A stretch of DNA of 64,000 nt from Pyropia haitanensis (taxonomy: Eukaryota > Rhodophyta > Bangiophyceae > Bangiales > Bangiaceae): NCBI GenBank assembly GCA_008729055.1, contig SDUX01000010.1, positions 2,061,090 through 2,125,089 on the forward strand, read 5' to 3'. Every line of letters begins with the position of its first letter. Positions within the stretch are counted from its first letter, which is position 1. Positions 1 to 11,688 of this stretch are shown here, piece by piece. The notes beneath the pieces were generated by a model that worked only from the letters and a program-made list of their open reading frames with translations, searched no databases and was not told the DNA's origin. The position numbers and the translations under genes are program-made.

Positions 1-3000
1 CGGCGCAACGGCAACGACCAGCGTGGCGGCCGACAACGCGGCGTCGATGGCGGCTGCGAGCACCGCCACGGGCGAGGGTGCCGCTGCCGTGGGAAACGAG
101 GAGGGGGAAGAAGGCGTCGCACGCGTGTGTCTACACCACATGCACAATGCGGACCGCGGCGGACGGGGAAGGGCGAGACGGCGGGCACACGCGCGGGTGG
201 CACCGCCGGCGCGGGCGGCGGGACGGGGGCGGCCGATGGTGCCGGTGCCGGCCAGCGGGCGGCGGTCGGGGCGGGGGCGGGCGGCGGCGGGCCTTCGCCG
301 GGCGGCTGCGCGCGCGCGCCGCCTCGGCCGGTGCGTGCGCCACGGCCCGCGGCCGGGCCACGCGCCACGCCAACGTGACGGCGGGTGGGGGGGCGGCGGG
401 GTGGGCGCAAGCAGCGGCTGCGGCGGGGCGGGCAGCCCGCCCACACGGGTGCGGGTCCACCCACCGCCCGGCACGTCCCGTGCCCAGGCCGTGGCTGGCG
501 CGCCGGCCGCGCCGCCACCCCCCCTTTCAGCCGCCTCCAAGCCCCCCCCCCCCTCGCGGCCGTCGAAACGGGCCCGCGGCGGTCCACCGGTCGTGAGCTC
601 CGGGAGATGCAGTGGGGCGGCGGAGTCGAGCAAATGGGTGACTGCCTGGGTGCCCGAGATCTCACCGCCCACCCCTCCACCAGGCCCATCCCGTAAGCAT
701 GGCCATTGACCAACCAGGAAGCGAGGCTGGGGAGGGGGGGGGGCGGGGCGTGGACAACAACGTAGATATCCCCCATCGCGGGCCGCCGCCCCCCTCCTAC
801 GCACCCCGCGGATGGGCCCAGAGGCGGAGCTCAGCGGCGAGATGGCGCCCCGGCGGCGGGGAGGGTGGGGGCGGCGGACCTGCTGGAACCGGTGCCTGAC
901 CGGTGGTGGCGGTCGAGATCGAGGCGTGGGTGGGAAAGGGGGAGGGAACGGGAGTGGAGCCGGCACCGTGGTTTGCATCTCGGGCCTCGGCGAGCTGCCG
1001 GGCCCCCCAACCGCAGTGCCCAACCGCCCAACCGCAATCGCCAGCCGCCGACCTTCCCAACCGCAACGGCAACCGCGGATGGCGGCCGGCGGTAGGTGCG
1101 TGGGCGCCAGCACGCATACATATCTTGAGGGCCCAGCGGGTTCCCCGTCCCGCTCGCGTGGGTCCAAGAAGGCGGCGGGAATGGGTAGGGAGGCGGGGGG
1201 AATGCGCTCGAAGAGCCGTAGCCCCGCTTTTCTGCCCTGGCCGCGTTCCCTATTCCCGGGCACCGTGAATGCGTTTGTTTTGCCGTTCAACCGGTGTCGG
1301 TGTCTGTCAGATTTGGGTGGGAATGGTCACTGTCAGCCCCCCCCCCCACCCCGGTTGTGCTCGCTATGGCGAGCCCGTGCGCCAATAGCTGGCGTTATGT
1401 TCCGGGTGGTGTCGATGGCTGGCCAGCCTGGCGCTGTACCGAATGCGGAGGAGCGACGGCACTGCCCGACTGATGTGGCGGCCTGTTTGTGCCGGTACAA
1501 ACCCGTCGCCACAAACTCGGCGCGTGTCCTAGACCGGGAGTGACGCAGGAAGGGAAATAAGGGCGTGGAAGGAGGGCTGGAGGGGGGCGTACGATGACTC
1601 TACGAGACAGTTGCTTTGCAGGTGGGTGATAGGACTGGAGGGGACCCTGATCGGCCCTTTGTCGGAGATCCCGTCGTGACCAGCCCTGCAACTCCACAAG
1701 GAATAGCGACAGAACGCCGACAAAGTTGCGGTTATGACTGTGCCCTCCAAGCTGCGGCGGATGGCACGGTACGGGTGGCCACCAGGCATTGCTGCGGGCG
1801 TGCACGGTTCCGTGGCTTGAACGCCAGCGATACACAACTCCGATGGTGGTGAAGGCATCGACAGCGGGGGAGTGTTGGGGTGTGGTCGGGGGGGGGGCGG
1901 CGTCTACGGGGCGCCTGATCACGCTTCCGCGCCGCCGCTGCTGGGACAGACGCCGCCATGGCTGGCGCCGCTCTATCCGCTCGCGCCGGGATATCGGGGC
2001 GACGTCGGCGGCGCTGTTGTGAGGAGGCTGGGTGAGACCGCATATGCCGCGGCCATTACCGACGCTATCGTCGGTACGTCCCAGCGAGACGAGGCACCGT
2101 CCAGGTGGGCGCTGCCTCTGTCCCCCCTCCGCTGCAGAGGCAGTCGACTCCCCCAGATATATACGTCCCTGGTAGAGAGTGGTGACCGTGGTGGCGGATG
2201 GTGAGGGCAGGTGGACGCAGTCTGAATGCAGTGACATGCGGTATGGCCCAACCACTGGAGGCAAAGTTTCGGGAAACGCCCGCATCCCGTCGCACACACC
2301 CCCGCGTGATTGCATGGAAGTCAGATGCCACCCAAACTCGGGCGTGGCTGTGTGTCCAGCCCGAGGTCTTCTTCCGCATTGTGGGACTGTACAGCGTAGA
2401 TGAACTCTATTCCTTGGGGGTCTCATAAGGATGCGATTGCCGCTCGGACAGCAAGAAAAAGAGAAGAGGGAAAGGGTCGGGGGGGCGGGTGTCGCCGACG
2501 CTGAGCACACGTACGCCTGAACTGGGAACATGAGCACACAGCAGCGCGGTGGCGACCTGGCCTGCCTGGCGACCGGCAAACATGTCCGGAAGAAAGAAGG
2601 CCAAAGAGGTGGCGTGGCACGAGCAAGCCCCACGCTGCCGCGTCGCTTCACCCGGGCGGCCGCCGAAGACGTCTGGCCACTCGGTCGGTGTACCGACGGT
2701 ACCCTGCTTAACCAGCGTGCGTATCTTTGCACTGTAGCCAGCCTGGTCGGTTTATCCAGGGCAGCAACATAGAATGTATTTGCTCTGTGTACTTCCCTTT
2801 GGACCTATGCTGGCGATAAAGAGCCAATTTCGTTACCGAATACATCTGAGACAGTGTTTCTTCGAGAATAGCCCCGAACAGGGAGCGAGAAAAGAAGGCG
2901 CAGTCGCGGGGTACCCTTGGCGTCTTCCTCCTTCCCTAAGAAATACTGCTCTCTTGAGCGTGTGCGCGACGGTTAGCTTCTGTACCTGACGAGGCGTGTT

Positions 3001-4715
3001 TGGCGAAGTCCGGGATGCTGCTGCTGCCAGGTCACCTCTCGTCCATTCGGCTTCCCTCCTCCAGGTGCAGCCCCTTGAACAGAGGCCGCTGCTTGCCCTG
3101 ACGGAGGATGACGATGGGTCGGTGGGGGCTGTCGTGGAGAGATGGCTGGCAACCCACGGTCGCGTGGTGGACTGGGAACATTAGAGTGTGTTCTCAGCCG
3201 GTGGCCGCCAGGACAAAGGCAGGCAGTGTGGGATCGTAGAGAGAGACCAAGACCCCATGCGAAGGAACGACTCTGGCAGATCAGGTCTCTCGCAGTCTCA
3301 CTCACTTAGAGGTGCCTGAGACCGCTCTTCCATGGTCCGGAGCAAGTCGGGTGTGCCGCGGGCCTCGTTTACTAGATGCTTGGTTCAGATGGGGTTGCCA
3401 CAGGAAGCGTGATACATTTCTACCGTCGTACGTGAAGAAACAGAGGGTCTCCTTGCTGAGAAGCTGAGAAGCCGCACTGGACAGCCGGCGACACTGTGGA
3501 TCTCGCACCGCAGTGGCCCACCTCAGCCCTCAGCACGGACCGAAAGCCGTGACGGTCCCAGAATGGGTTGACAGGCACGCGCCCTGCTACCCGTATGGAC
3601 CTCTGCGGTGTCCATGCTGACGGTGACCGCCACCGCGGAACGCCACGCCACCCCGCCGCGGAGGTGGTGTGCTGTTCGCGAACGGTCACGCTTTTTCACA
3701 GCAGGACCCCGCCACGTTTCCTTGGCCATACCGACGATGTCAAGTACAGCGTGAGCACTTTCCTGCGCTGCAATTGGGTAATGTACGCTGGAGACTGACC
3801 ACACCCCACCATAACGCAACATCAGAGTGGGTGCACGCCCAACCCGCCAATGAACGCTCGTTCTGTTCCAATTGACAGTGGCTTTGGGGGAAAAGCAGGG
3901 GACCGCCGCACCAGATTCATCGTGTAAGAAACGAGCGTGGACCCCCGAGCGGTCCCGCCGTGGGCCCCCCCCCCCATTGGCTGGGAGCAAACCCCAGGCG
4001 CGGCGGCGGCGGGGAGAACGCGGCGAGCTCCTCGCCCCCCCCCGCGCGACGGCCGCCCCGTTTCCCCCTCTCCCCCCAGCAGGTCGAGGTGACCCCATTC
4101 CGGTTCTCCGCCACTCTGCCACCGAGCGACTGCGCGATCGGCGGCGTGTGGGGGGGTGGTGGTGGGGTGTGTGGGAGGGTCGACTCTGCCGTTGTTATCT
4201 CCGGCACGCCCCTCCCCGGCACACCACGGTGGGGGTTGCGACGGGTGGGGCGGTTGGACGTGTGGCGTCAGTGGCCGGTACGCGTCCCGGTCGCCGAGCA
4301 CACCCCGGTTGGCGCGCGAGGCGTCGTCGAGGCACACGCCCGGGGGGCAGAGGGAGGCGGGCCGCGCCGGACCATTCTCCCCGGTTGGACCCAACCTTGT
4401 CCGCCGTTGGAGGCCCGTATTTGAGTGTCGTAGGGATACTGCAGAGCTCACCCCGTCTGCGCGAGTGGTCGATTGTGGTTTCACCGACCCGCCGCACACT
4501 CCACCAAACCTCCGCCTGTCCCCTTCCCTTCCCCCCAAGTCTCTCCGTCCCCCAACACTCATCCCTCCCTTTTTTCCCCTTGTCGTTCCAACTCCACTGA
4601 GCGTGCTTGGGTTTGTCCTGCGCCGCCTCTATTTGTTTTCCTTGCGGTTCCACCCCTGTTCCTGTTGAGCATAGTGAGCGAGCGGCGGCACCCGGCGCCA
4701 CCGTTGGTCGCCACG
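1..4715. other. gene-poor region with no supported gene
   Basis: No open frame in this stretch shows a conserved motif, and the long ones (for example the minus-strand frame at 1395-2732) are Arg/Pro/Ser/Cys-rich translations without domain character, as expected by chance in stop-poor GC-rich DNA. The last 200 bases (about 4500-4680) are strongly pyrimidine-rich on the plus strand and look like the promoter or 5' leader of the glutamyl-tRNA reductase gene. A non-coding RNA cannot be excluded by eye. Confidence 0.5.
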
Positions 4716-6278
4716 ATGGTGACCTCTGCCTTCCTCCCCGCCCCCGCGGCGGCCACCGCGGCGGTCGGTACCGCCCGCCCGCGCCTGTGTGCGCGGCGGC
4801 CACGAGAGACGGCGGCCGCCGCCGCCGCCCGCCGCGCCGACGCGGTGACGATGAAGCAGGCGTCGAGCGGCGGGCGGGTGTCGCGGACCGCGTCGCCTGG
4901 CGGCGATGGCGGCGCCGTGCCGGCGGGTGCGGTGGAGCCGCCGCTGGCGCCGCGCGCCAACACCCTCGGCCACGTGATTGTTCTCGGCCTCAGCCACCAC
5001 ACCGCGTCGGTGGACGTGCGGGAGCGGTTAGCCATCCCCGAGGCGGAGTGGCAGTCGGCGGCGCAGGAGCTGGTGGACGGGTGCGAGTCCATCTCTGAGG
5101 CGGCCGTCCTGTCCACGTGCAACCGGTTTGAGATTTACGCGGTCGCCAACCACCCACAGGCGGGCGTCCACGAGCTCCTCACCTCCCTGTCGGAGCGGTC
5201 GGGGGTGGCGCCGTCGGGGCTGCGGCGCCACATGTTTATGCTCACCGAGGCGGAGGCGGTGTGGCACCTGCTCCGCGTGTCGGGCGGCCTCGATTCGCTG
5301 GTCATTGGGGAAGGCCAGATCCTGTCGCAGGTGAAGCGCTGCTTTGAGCTGGCCACCGCCAAGGAGGGGATGGCGGGCAAGATCCTGGGCCGCTGCCTCA
5401 ACACGGCCGTGTCGGCGGGCAAGCGGGTGCGCGCCGAGACGGGCATTGCCAAGGGCGCCGTGTCCATTTCTTCAGCGGCGGTGGAGCTGGCAGAGATGCG
5501 CGCGCCGACGGACTCGGGCAAGCCGATCGCGTCGTGCGCGGTGGTCATTATCGGGGCGGGCAAGATGGCCCGCCTGTTGGTGCAGCACCTGCTCTCCCGC
5601 GGCGTGGAGGACATTACGGTAGTGAACCGGTCGATGGAGCGGGCGGCGGAGCTGGCCAAGATGTTTGGGGACGCGGACCTCAAGCTGCGGCCGCTCGATG
5701 AGATGGTGGACGCGGTCGTGGGCACGGACCTGGTGTTTACGTCGACCGGCTCGGCAGACCCGATCATCAATGCGCGCTCGTTGGGCCCCCGCCTGGAGGG
5801 CGCGATCGCGTCGGGGACGCGGGCGGTGGACTCCCAGCTGATGCTGATTGACATCTCGGTGCCGCGCAACGTGGCGGCGGACGTGTCGGACCTGCCCGGC
5901 GCGGCGGTGTACAACGTGGACGACCTGAAGGCGGTGGTGGCGAAGAACCAGGCGCGCCGCCGGCGGCTGTCGCTCGAGGCGGAGGAGCTGCTCCAAGAGG
6001 AGCTGACGTCATTTAACAACTGGCACCACAGCCTCGGCTGCGTGCCCGCCATCACCAAGCTCCAGAAGCACGCTGAGGCGATCCGCTCGGAAGAGTGGGA
6101 GCGGGTGCAGGGCAAGCTGGCGGGGCTGTCCAAGAGCGAGCGCAAGGCCGTGGAGCAGCTGTCCAAGGGGATTGTGGCCAAGCTGCTCCACGGCCCGATG
6201 GTACACCTGAGGAGTGTGGAAGACATGAAGGAGCGGGTACAGACGCTGAAGAACTTGGAGAACCTCTTCCGTTTGTAG
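4716..6278 (+). CDS. hemA: glutamyl-tRNA reductase, plastid precursor
   Basis: Reduces Glu-tRNA(Glu) with NADPH to glutamate-1-semialdehyde, the first committed step of plastid tetrapyrrole (haem, chlorophyll, bilin) synthesis. The 520-residue frame is intronless. The start ATG has a good context (CCACGATGG). Residues 1 to about 80 are Ala/Arg/Ser-rich and look like a plastid transit peptide. The family signatures follow in order: GLSHHTASVDVRERL near 91, the catalytic cysteine in LSTCNR (Cys135), GEGQILSQVK in the substrate domain, the Rossmann motif IIGAGKMA of the NADPH domain, and a helical dimerisation domain to the C-terminus. The in-frame ORF opens further upstream (from 4473), but that part is Pro/Ser-rich leader. 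It lies just before plastid GatB on the same strand, with UROD about 6 kb further on. No frame disruption was seen. Confidence 0.95.
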   Translation: MVTSAFLPAPAAATAAVGTARPRLCARRPRETAAAAAARRADAVTMKQASSGGRVSRTASPGGDGGAVPAGAVEPPLAPRANTLGHVIVLGLSHHTASVDVRERLAIPEAEWQSAAQELVDGCESISEAAVLSTCNRFEIYAVANHPQAGVHELLTSLSERSGVAPSGLRRHMFMLTEAEAVWHLLRVSGGLDSLVIGEGQILSQVKRCFELATAKEGMAGKILGRCLNTAVSAGKRVRAETGIAKGAVSISSAAVELAEMRAPTDSGKPIASCAVVIIGAGKMARLLVQHLLSRGVEDITVVNRSMERAAELAKMFGDADLKLRPLDEMVDAVVGTDLVFTSTGSADPIINARSLGPRLEGAIASGTRAVDSQLMLIDISVPRNVAADVSDLPGAAVYNVDDLKAVVAKNQARRRRLSLEAEELLQEELTSFNNWHHSLGCVPAITKLQKHAEAIRSEEWERVQGKLAGLSKSERKAVEQLSKGIVAKLLHGPMVHLRSVEDMKERVQTLKNLENLFRL

Positions 6279-6878
6279 GAGCGGTTCTTTCCTCGGTTTC
6301 TTTTTTTCTTTTTCCCTCAAGACCAGGCTGTGTCGTATCGCCGTCGTGCCGCCGTTGGGTCTGTGACCTGTCCACCCCCCCCTTTCCCTGTTGGCGAGGT
6401 CCTGTAGGCCCCTATTTCTTCCTTCCCGTCTTTCTCCTAAAGCTACATGTTTCCTCCATCCGTCACCGCACTGTGCTCGCTTTGTGTGCTAGCGCTGGTG
6501 GTGCGCTTGGATTGGTTGCCCACGCATGAGTCACAGCAGGCGGAGCGGCAACCACTCAATCTCACTTTTCCCTCCCTACCCCAGTGTCGTCCCTCGTTCC
6601 TGACCACCTTGCCGTGTGGTCGGGAGCGGGGAACTGGGAGAGGTAGCCTGGATGAGGGCTTACTCTAGCTTTTATCCCTATTCAAAGCGAAAGTGCCACG
6701 TGTTGCGCCGTCCTCGGATCACGTGCGTCGCCTACGACCGTCGAGGTGCGTCCGTCTCGGGCTCGACGCCGCCACGCCTCCAGACCCACTTGCCGCGCCT
6801 TCCTTCTCCCCCCGTCCCCCCCCCCCCCCACCTCTCCCCATCGACGCTGAGACCCATTGGGACACTTGGGCCGCCACC
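6279..6878 (+). other. intergenic: hemA 3' region and gatB leader
   Basis: A T-rich stretch follows the hemA stop (6293-6316) and may contribute to 3' end formation. The last 80 bases before gatB are a C/T-rich tract with a long C run (about 6800-6840). No gene is seen. Confidence 0.4.
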
Positions 6879-9458
6879 ATGTCGTCAGGCGGGAGGCCCC
6901 TCCGCCGCGCCGCCACCGCCGCCGCCTTTGTCGCCTGCGGCTGCGCGCCGGCGCGGCGGCCGCCGTCGACGCGCCGCGTCGCGGCGGGCCGGCCCGACCT
7001 TGCCATTGGCGGGTGGTCGCGGCCGCCCCTGCGCGCCGTGTCTAGGACAGCGGCCGCGGCGGCAGCCGCCGCCGCCGGCGCCCGCCGCGGCGGCCCGGCC
7101 ATGGCGGCCGAGGCGGCGGCGCCCCCCCCCGCGGGGAAGCGGGAGCAACCGGCGGCCGGCGGCGGCGGTGGGGGTGGGCGCCGCGGCGGCGGCGGTGGTG
7201 GTGGTGGTGGTGGTGGCGGCCCCGGCGGTGGCGGCATCAAGCGCGGCGGCGGCCGGGGCCGGGAGAAAGCGGCGTCAGCGTCGCCCGAGCTGGCCGCCGC
7301 GCTCGAAAAGTACGAGCCGATCATTGGCATTGAGGTGCACGTGCAGCTGGCGACGGCGACCAAGGCGTTTTGCGGGTGCTCGACGGCCGCGTCGCGGCTG
7401 CCCAACCACCACGTCTGTCCCGTCTGCCTCGGCCACCCCGGCTCCCTCCCCCGCCTCAACGGGCGGGCGGTGGAGCTGGCGGCCAAGGCCGGCATGGCCC
7501 TCGCGTGCACCGTCCACCCCGTCAGCGTCTTTGACCGCAAAAACTACTTTTACGCCGACACGCCCAAAAACTACCAGATCAGCCAGTACGCCGCGCCGCT
7601 CGCGACGGGCGGCGCGGTCACCCTCGGCAGCGGCAAGCGCGTCGGCGTGACGCGGCTGCACGTGGAGGAGGACTCGGGAAAGATGAGCCACGTGGGGGGG
7701 GGGGGAGCGTCACCGACGCCGACTACTCGCTCATCGACTACAACCGGGCGGGGGTGGGACTCGCCGAGATCGTGTCCGAGCCGGACATGCGGTCGGGCGC
7801 GGAGGCGGCCGAGTACGGGCGGGAGCTGCAGCGGGTGCTCCGCTACGTGGGCGCCTCGGACGGGAACATGCAGGACGGCAGCCTGCGGTGTGATGTGAAC
7901 GTGTCGCTGCGGCGGCGGCCGCCGCCGCCGCCGCCGGGCGACGCCGCCGCGGCGGCGGCGGCGGCGGCGGCGCTCGCCGCGACGCCGTTTGGCACCAAGG
8001 TGGAGCTGAAAAACGTCAACTCGTTTGCGGCCGTCCACCGGGGCGTCGAGTATGAGATCACGCGGCAGGCGGCGGTGCTCGACGCGGGCGGGGTGCTCGC
8101 ACAGGAGACCCGCACCTGGGACGACAAGACGTCCTCGACGGTGGTGCTGCGGGTCAAGGAGGGCGACGCCGACTACCGGTACTTTCCCGAGCCGGACCTG
8201 CCGCCGCTGACGCTGTCGGCGGCGACGCTCGCCGCGTGGCGGGACGCCCTCCCCGAGCTGCCGGCGGAGAAGCGCGCGCGGTACGTGGCGGGCCTGGGGC
8301 TCTCCGAGTACGACGCGTGGGTGCTGGCGGACGACGCGGAGACGGCGCGGTACTTTGACGCGGTCGTCGCGGCGGGGGCGGACGCCAAGGCGGCGGCCAA
8401 CTGGGTGATGGGGGACGTGCTCAAGGAGGTGCGCGCGGCCAAGTTGGAGACCGTCCCGGCGTGTGCGCTGTCGCCGGCGGCGCTCGCCGAGATGGTCACC
8501 ATGATCACCGACGGGGTGATTAGCGGCAAGATTGCCAAGGGGCTGCTGCCCGAGCTGGTTGTCAGCGGGGGGTCCCCGGCGGCCATGGTGGAAGAGCGGT
8601 ACGTCGCGCGGGTAGACGGGGGGGAGGGAGGGGGGGGAGCAGGCACCGACGCTCGACGGCGTCGGTGCGGAGTCTTGTCGAGGGTGGGCGGCGGAGGGGG
8701 GGGCTCCCGCAGCCGGCCAGCAGCCGTGTGGGTGCGCCCGCTCGTGCTGCCTGCATGGATCACTCATGCGGGTGACTGTGGTCGGTTCCGCTGTTGTCCT
8801 TGGTCGGTCCGGGCTCGCTGTGGGACGTGGACGCACCCATGGTTTTTTTGGTGCTCCCCCCCGCTGCTCGGTGGCGCCCGTGTGGATGCGCTTCCGTCGG
8901 CGCTCGCGCAGGGGCCTCAAGCAGATCACCGACGCCGGGGAGATTGGCGCGCTCGTCGAGGGCGTCCTCGCCGCCAACCCCAAGGAGGTGGACCTGTACC
9001 GCAACGTAGGTTGGCCGCCGCCGCGGGCGCACCGAGAGAGGGGGAGGGCGTCGACTGGTTGGGGGCCAGCGGCAACGGGGGCGGTGGCGGGGTGGGGGGT
9101 CGGGACCGTCGGTTTGAACAGCACGGGCCACCGCGGGTGCGCTCCGTGCGGGCGGCGAGAGAGGCAACCCCCGACGACCAGTCTCTGACCCCTTTGTTGG
9201 TGGTGGGTGGTGCTCCGTCGCGTGCGACCGGTGTCTCTGGCTGGTCGCGCGTCGTCTGACGGGCGGCGGCGGCGGCGTCGTGGCGTGGGGCGTTTTTGGC
9301 CACACCGCGGCGCCCCCCCCCCGCCGTCTCCCCCCTGGTGAGCGCAGGGCAAGACCAAGCTCTTTGGCTTCTTTGTCGGCAAGGTCCTCGCCGCGTCGGG
9401 CGGCCGCGCCGACCCGCAGCGCACCAACGACATTGTGCAGCAGCAGCTGGCCGGCTGA
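6879..9458 (+). CDS. gatB: glutamyl-tRNA(Gln) amidotransferase subunit B, plastid/mitochondrial precursor
   Basis: Subunit B of GatCAB, which converts mischarged Glu-tRNA(Gln) to Gln-tRNA(Gln) in organelles. The ATG lies in CCGCCACCATGT. About 130 residues of Ala/Arg/Gly-rich presequence with a long Gly run precede the core (YEPIIGIEVHVQL). The family signatures CSTAAS, CPVCLGHPGSLP, KNYFYADTPKNYQISQY and LAEIVSEPDMRS are all present. The frame changes at a run of 12 G (7694-7705) between HVEEDSGKMSH and the SVTDADYSLIDYNRAG segment. Two introns are inferred from protein continuity: 8599-8911 (donor GTACGT, acceptor GCGCAG) and 9006-9347 (donor GTAGGT, acceptor GCGCAG). They join VEER to GLKQITD and DLYRN to GKTKLFGFFVGKV. 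The last exon ends in the usual tail (TNDIVQQQL). Gene identity is certain; the frameshift is probably a sequence error. Confidence 0.92.
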
Positions 9459-9797
9459 CCGGCGCGCCGCGGCGGGGGAGGCGGCCGCGCGTGCGGGCGC
9501 CGCCGCGGGCGCCGCCGCTGCGGGTGCCGTCGCGGGGCTGCCGTCTCGGTTTTTTTCTCTTCTGTTTTCTTTTTTGCGCCTGCCCACACCGCTCGCCGGG
9601 CTGCCCCCCTCGTCCCGCCCACCCCGGGCGGCCACCGCGGGCCGGCGGCGGCACGCCGCCCCGACGCGTCTCGCCCGGCGCGGCGCGGCGGCGTGCGGCA
9701 GGCGGTGCGGCGGGGTCCCTGCCCCCCGGTTGCCCTGGGCAACGGCACGGGTGGCCCGTGTTGCCCCGTCACGTGTGGGCGGCAGGCGCGCCGCGAT

Positions 9798-9843
9798 GCC
9801 GCCCGCCCGCCCGCCCGCCCGCCCGCCCGCCCGCCCGCCCGCC
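9798..9843. repeat. (GCCC)n tetranucleotide array
   Basis: About eleven perfect GCCC units lie in the convergent gap between the 3' ends of gatB and the MEP50-like gene. On the minus strand this reads as (GGGC)n and could form a G-quadruplex. A matching array of opposite orientation lies at 44847-44901. Confidence 0.9.
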
Positions 9844-9974
9844 TGCCGCGTCGTCGACGGGGACGCGGGCGGGGGAACAATGGAAAGCATACGGCGGTGG
9901 AAAAAAAACGGCCGCCCCCATCGCCGCAGCGCCGTGGCGGCGCGCCGCACGCCGAGCCAGCCCCCCCCCCCCCC

Positions 9975-10447
9975 TCAGAGCCCCTCAAACTGTAGCTCCG
10001 CGACGGTCTTGTCCCAGCTCGCGGAGAAGACGCGCCCCCCCCCCCCCCCCACGCCACCCCCCGCACAAAGTCCGTGTGGTGGAACGAGCGGCCCGCCACC
10101 CCCCCGTCCTCCAGCCGCAGCACCGTCACCGCCGGGCAGTCGGAGCCCACCGCCACAACGCCCCCGCCGCCGCCCCCCCCCCCGTGGCGGCCGGCGCCAC
10201 ACACCGGACGGGCCGCCAAAACTCCTCGGCCACCCACACCGCCCCCCGGCTCGCGGCGCGCACGTCCCACAGCGCCACGTCGCACCGGTCCGTCGCGACG
10301 AGCACGCCCGTGCCGTCGGGGGTGTAGGCCGCCGCGGTGACCGCGTCGCCGGTCAGCGGCAGCACCAGCGCCGGCAGCCGCGACGCCGACGCGGGCGTCG
10401 ACGCCGCCGCGCCCCGGCCGTCCGTGTCGAGGCCGCCCACGCCGCCC

Positions 10448-10503
<56 letters not shown>

Positions 10504-11688
10504 ACCGCCGCCTCCCCCCACCCCCCCCCCCCGCCGACGCCCCCCCCCCCCCCCCACCCACCCCCCCGCCGCCGCCGTCGCCACCACCGCCGCCGCTGCC
10601 ACCGCCCCCCCCCCCCCCCCCCCCGCGCCGTCTGACGCGCCAAAGCGGTCGTCCCACACCGCCGCCCGCCCGTCCTGGGAGGCGGTGAGGAGCCCCCCCC
10701 CCCGCGACGCGACCGGCGACGGCGGCGGCGGGAAGTCGACCGCCGTCACCGCACACGAGTGGCCAATGATGCGCGACGGCGCGGCGGCGGGGGAGGCAAC
10801 GTCCCACACCAGCGCGACGCCGTCCGAGCCGCCCGACGCGACGCGCTGGACGGTGCTGCCGTCGAGGGCGGCGGCCGCCGTCGAGGCGGCCGCCGCGAGG
10901 CCGCCCGCGGGAGACGCAAAGCCCGCGTCGCCGCCGCCGGGGGACGGCAGGGGGGCAGACGAGAGGGCGGCGACGCAGATGGAGGAGCCGCCGTCGTGGC
11001 CGCCCGGGAGGGGGAGGATGCCGCCCGAGTGCACCACCCGCACGACGCCATCGTCGCCGCCGGCGATAAATTGGCCTTCCGCGAGCGTCGCCAGCGACGA
11101 GAGGCCTACTTCAACCTGTGGGGGGGGGAAGGGAGGTGCACAGCGCCGGGAGAAACAGGTTCCAGGAGCGTGCTACCGTGTCAGTTCCTGGACCCCGACG
11201 TTCCGAGCTCGGCTGGTGGTCCCCACTGCGATGGTGGCAGCACCAGACGGGGCCCAGGGCGGGGCGAGCAACACCCACGCCAACAGCGCGAGCCACTGAC
11301 ACTGTGGTTGGGGTGGCGCGTCCGCCTACCCCCCCCCCCCCCCCCCCCTTCCTCCAGCCCCTCCTGCCAGTCTCCATCCCGCGACCCCCCCCCCCAATCC
11401 ACTGCGTCAATTCCCACCCCCTCCCCCCCTCCCCCCCCTCCTCCCCTCCACCTCCTCCCACCGCCACCCTCCTCCCCTACAGACGGCCCCACACGCACGT
11501 ACGTCTAATTGCGCCTCGGTCTGGCCACCGCGGATCAGCCCAATGACCCGCCCGTCCCACACCGCCCCCGTCAACGCGGAGGTGGCGGCAACGGCGTTGC
11601 CGTCGCCCGCGTAGATGACCGCGTCCACGTGGCGGTCCAGCGACCAGACGGTGCCGACGGTGGCGGCGGGGGCGGTGGACAAGGTCAT
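9975..11688 (-). CDS. WDR77: WD40-repeat protein resembling MEP50/WDR77 (PRMT5 methylosome cofactor)
   Basis: MEP50 is the beta-propeller partner of arginine methyltransferase PRMT5. Exon 1 (11503-11688) starts with an ATG abutting a CCA repeat. Intron 11116-11502 has donor GTACGT and acceptor CCACAG, and gives an in-frame join (AQLD to VEVGLSSLA). WD-type blades are visible as FIAGGDDGVVRVV, VASGGSDGVALVWD, LLTASQDGRAAVWD and VLVATDRCDVALWDVR. The final blade, HHTDFVRGVAW followed by SASWDKTV, aligns with the DFVRDATW and VGWDHQVV region that ends human MEP50, and the first blade also fits. Two blades are separated by a Gly/Ala/Pro insertion of about 70 residues encoded by a CCG array. The frame changes twice, at C11 (10173-10183) and C16 (10035-10050). 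WD40 assignment is firm; the MEP50 identity is by eye. Another small WD40 scaffold is the alternative. Confidence 0.68.
10449..10503. repeat. (CCG)n trinucleotide array inside the MEP50-like gene
   Basis: An almost pure CCG repeat of about 50 bases encodes a poly-Gly stretch on the minus strand. It is followed towards higher coordinates by C runs of 8-16, all within a low-complexity inter-blade insertion. Confidence 0.85.

Noticed and set aside
1395..2732. A 445-codon minus-strand open frame in the first gene-poor block
   Set aside because: No motif, no initiation context, and composition typical of chance ORFs in stop-poor GC-rich DNA.
7694..7705. Tiny intron in gatB beginning GTGGG and ending GGAG
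   Set aside because: Only 15 bases, too short for splicing; a homopolymer length error explains the frame change better.
9798..9843. Possible CRISPR or satellite array
   Set aside because: Simple tetranucleotide repeat without spacers; a eukaryotic microsatellite.
7571..10807. A 1,078-codon minus-strand open frame
   Set aside because: Antisense to gatB for most of its length. Only the short part at about 10050-10172 is real, as one of the three frames of the MEP50-like gene.
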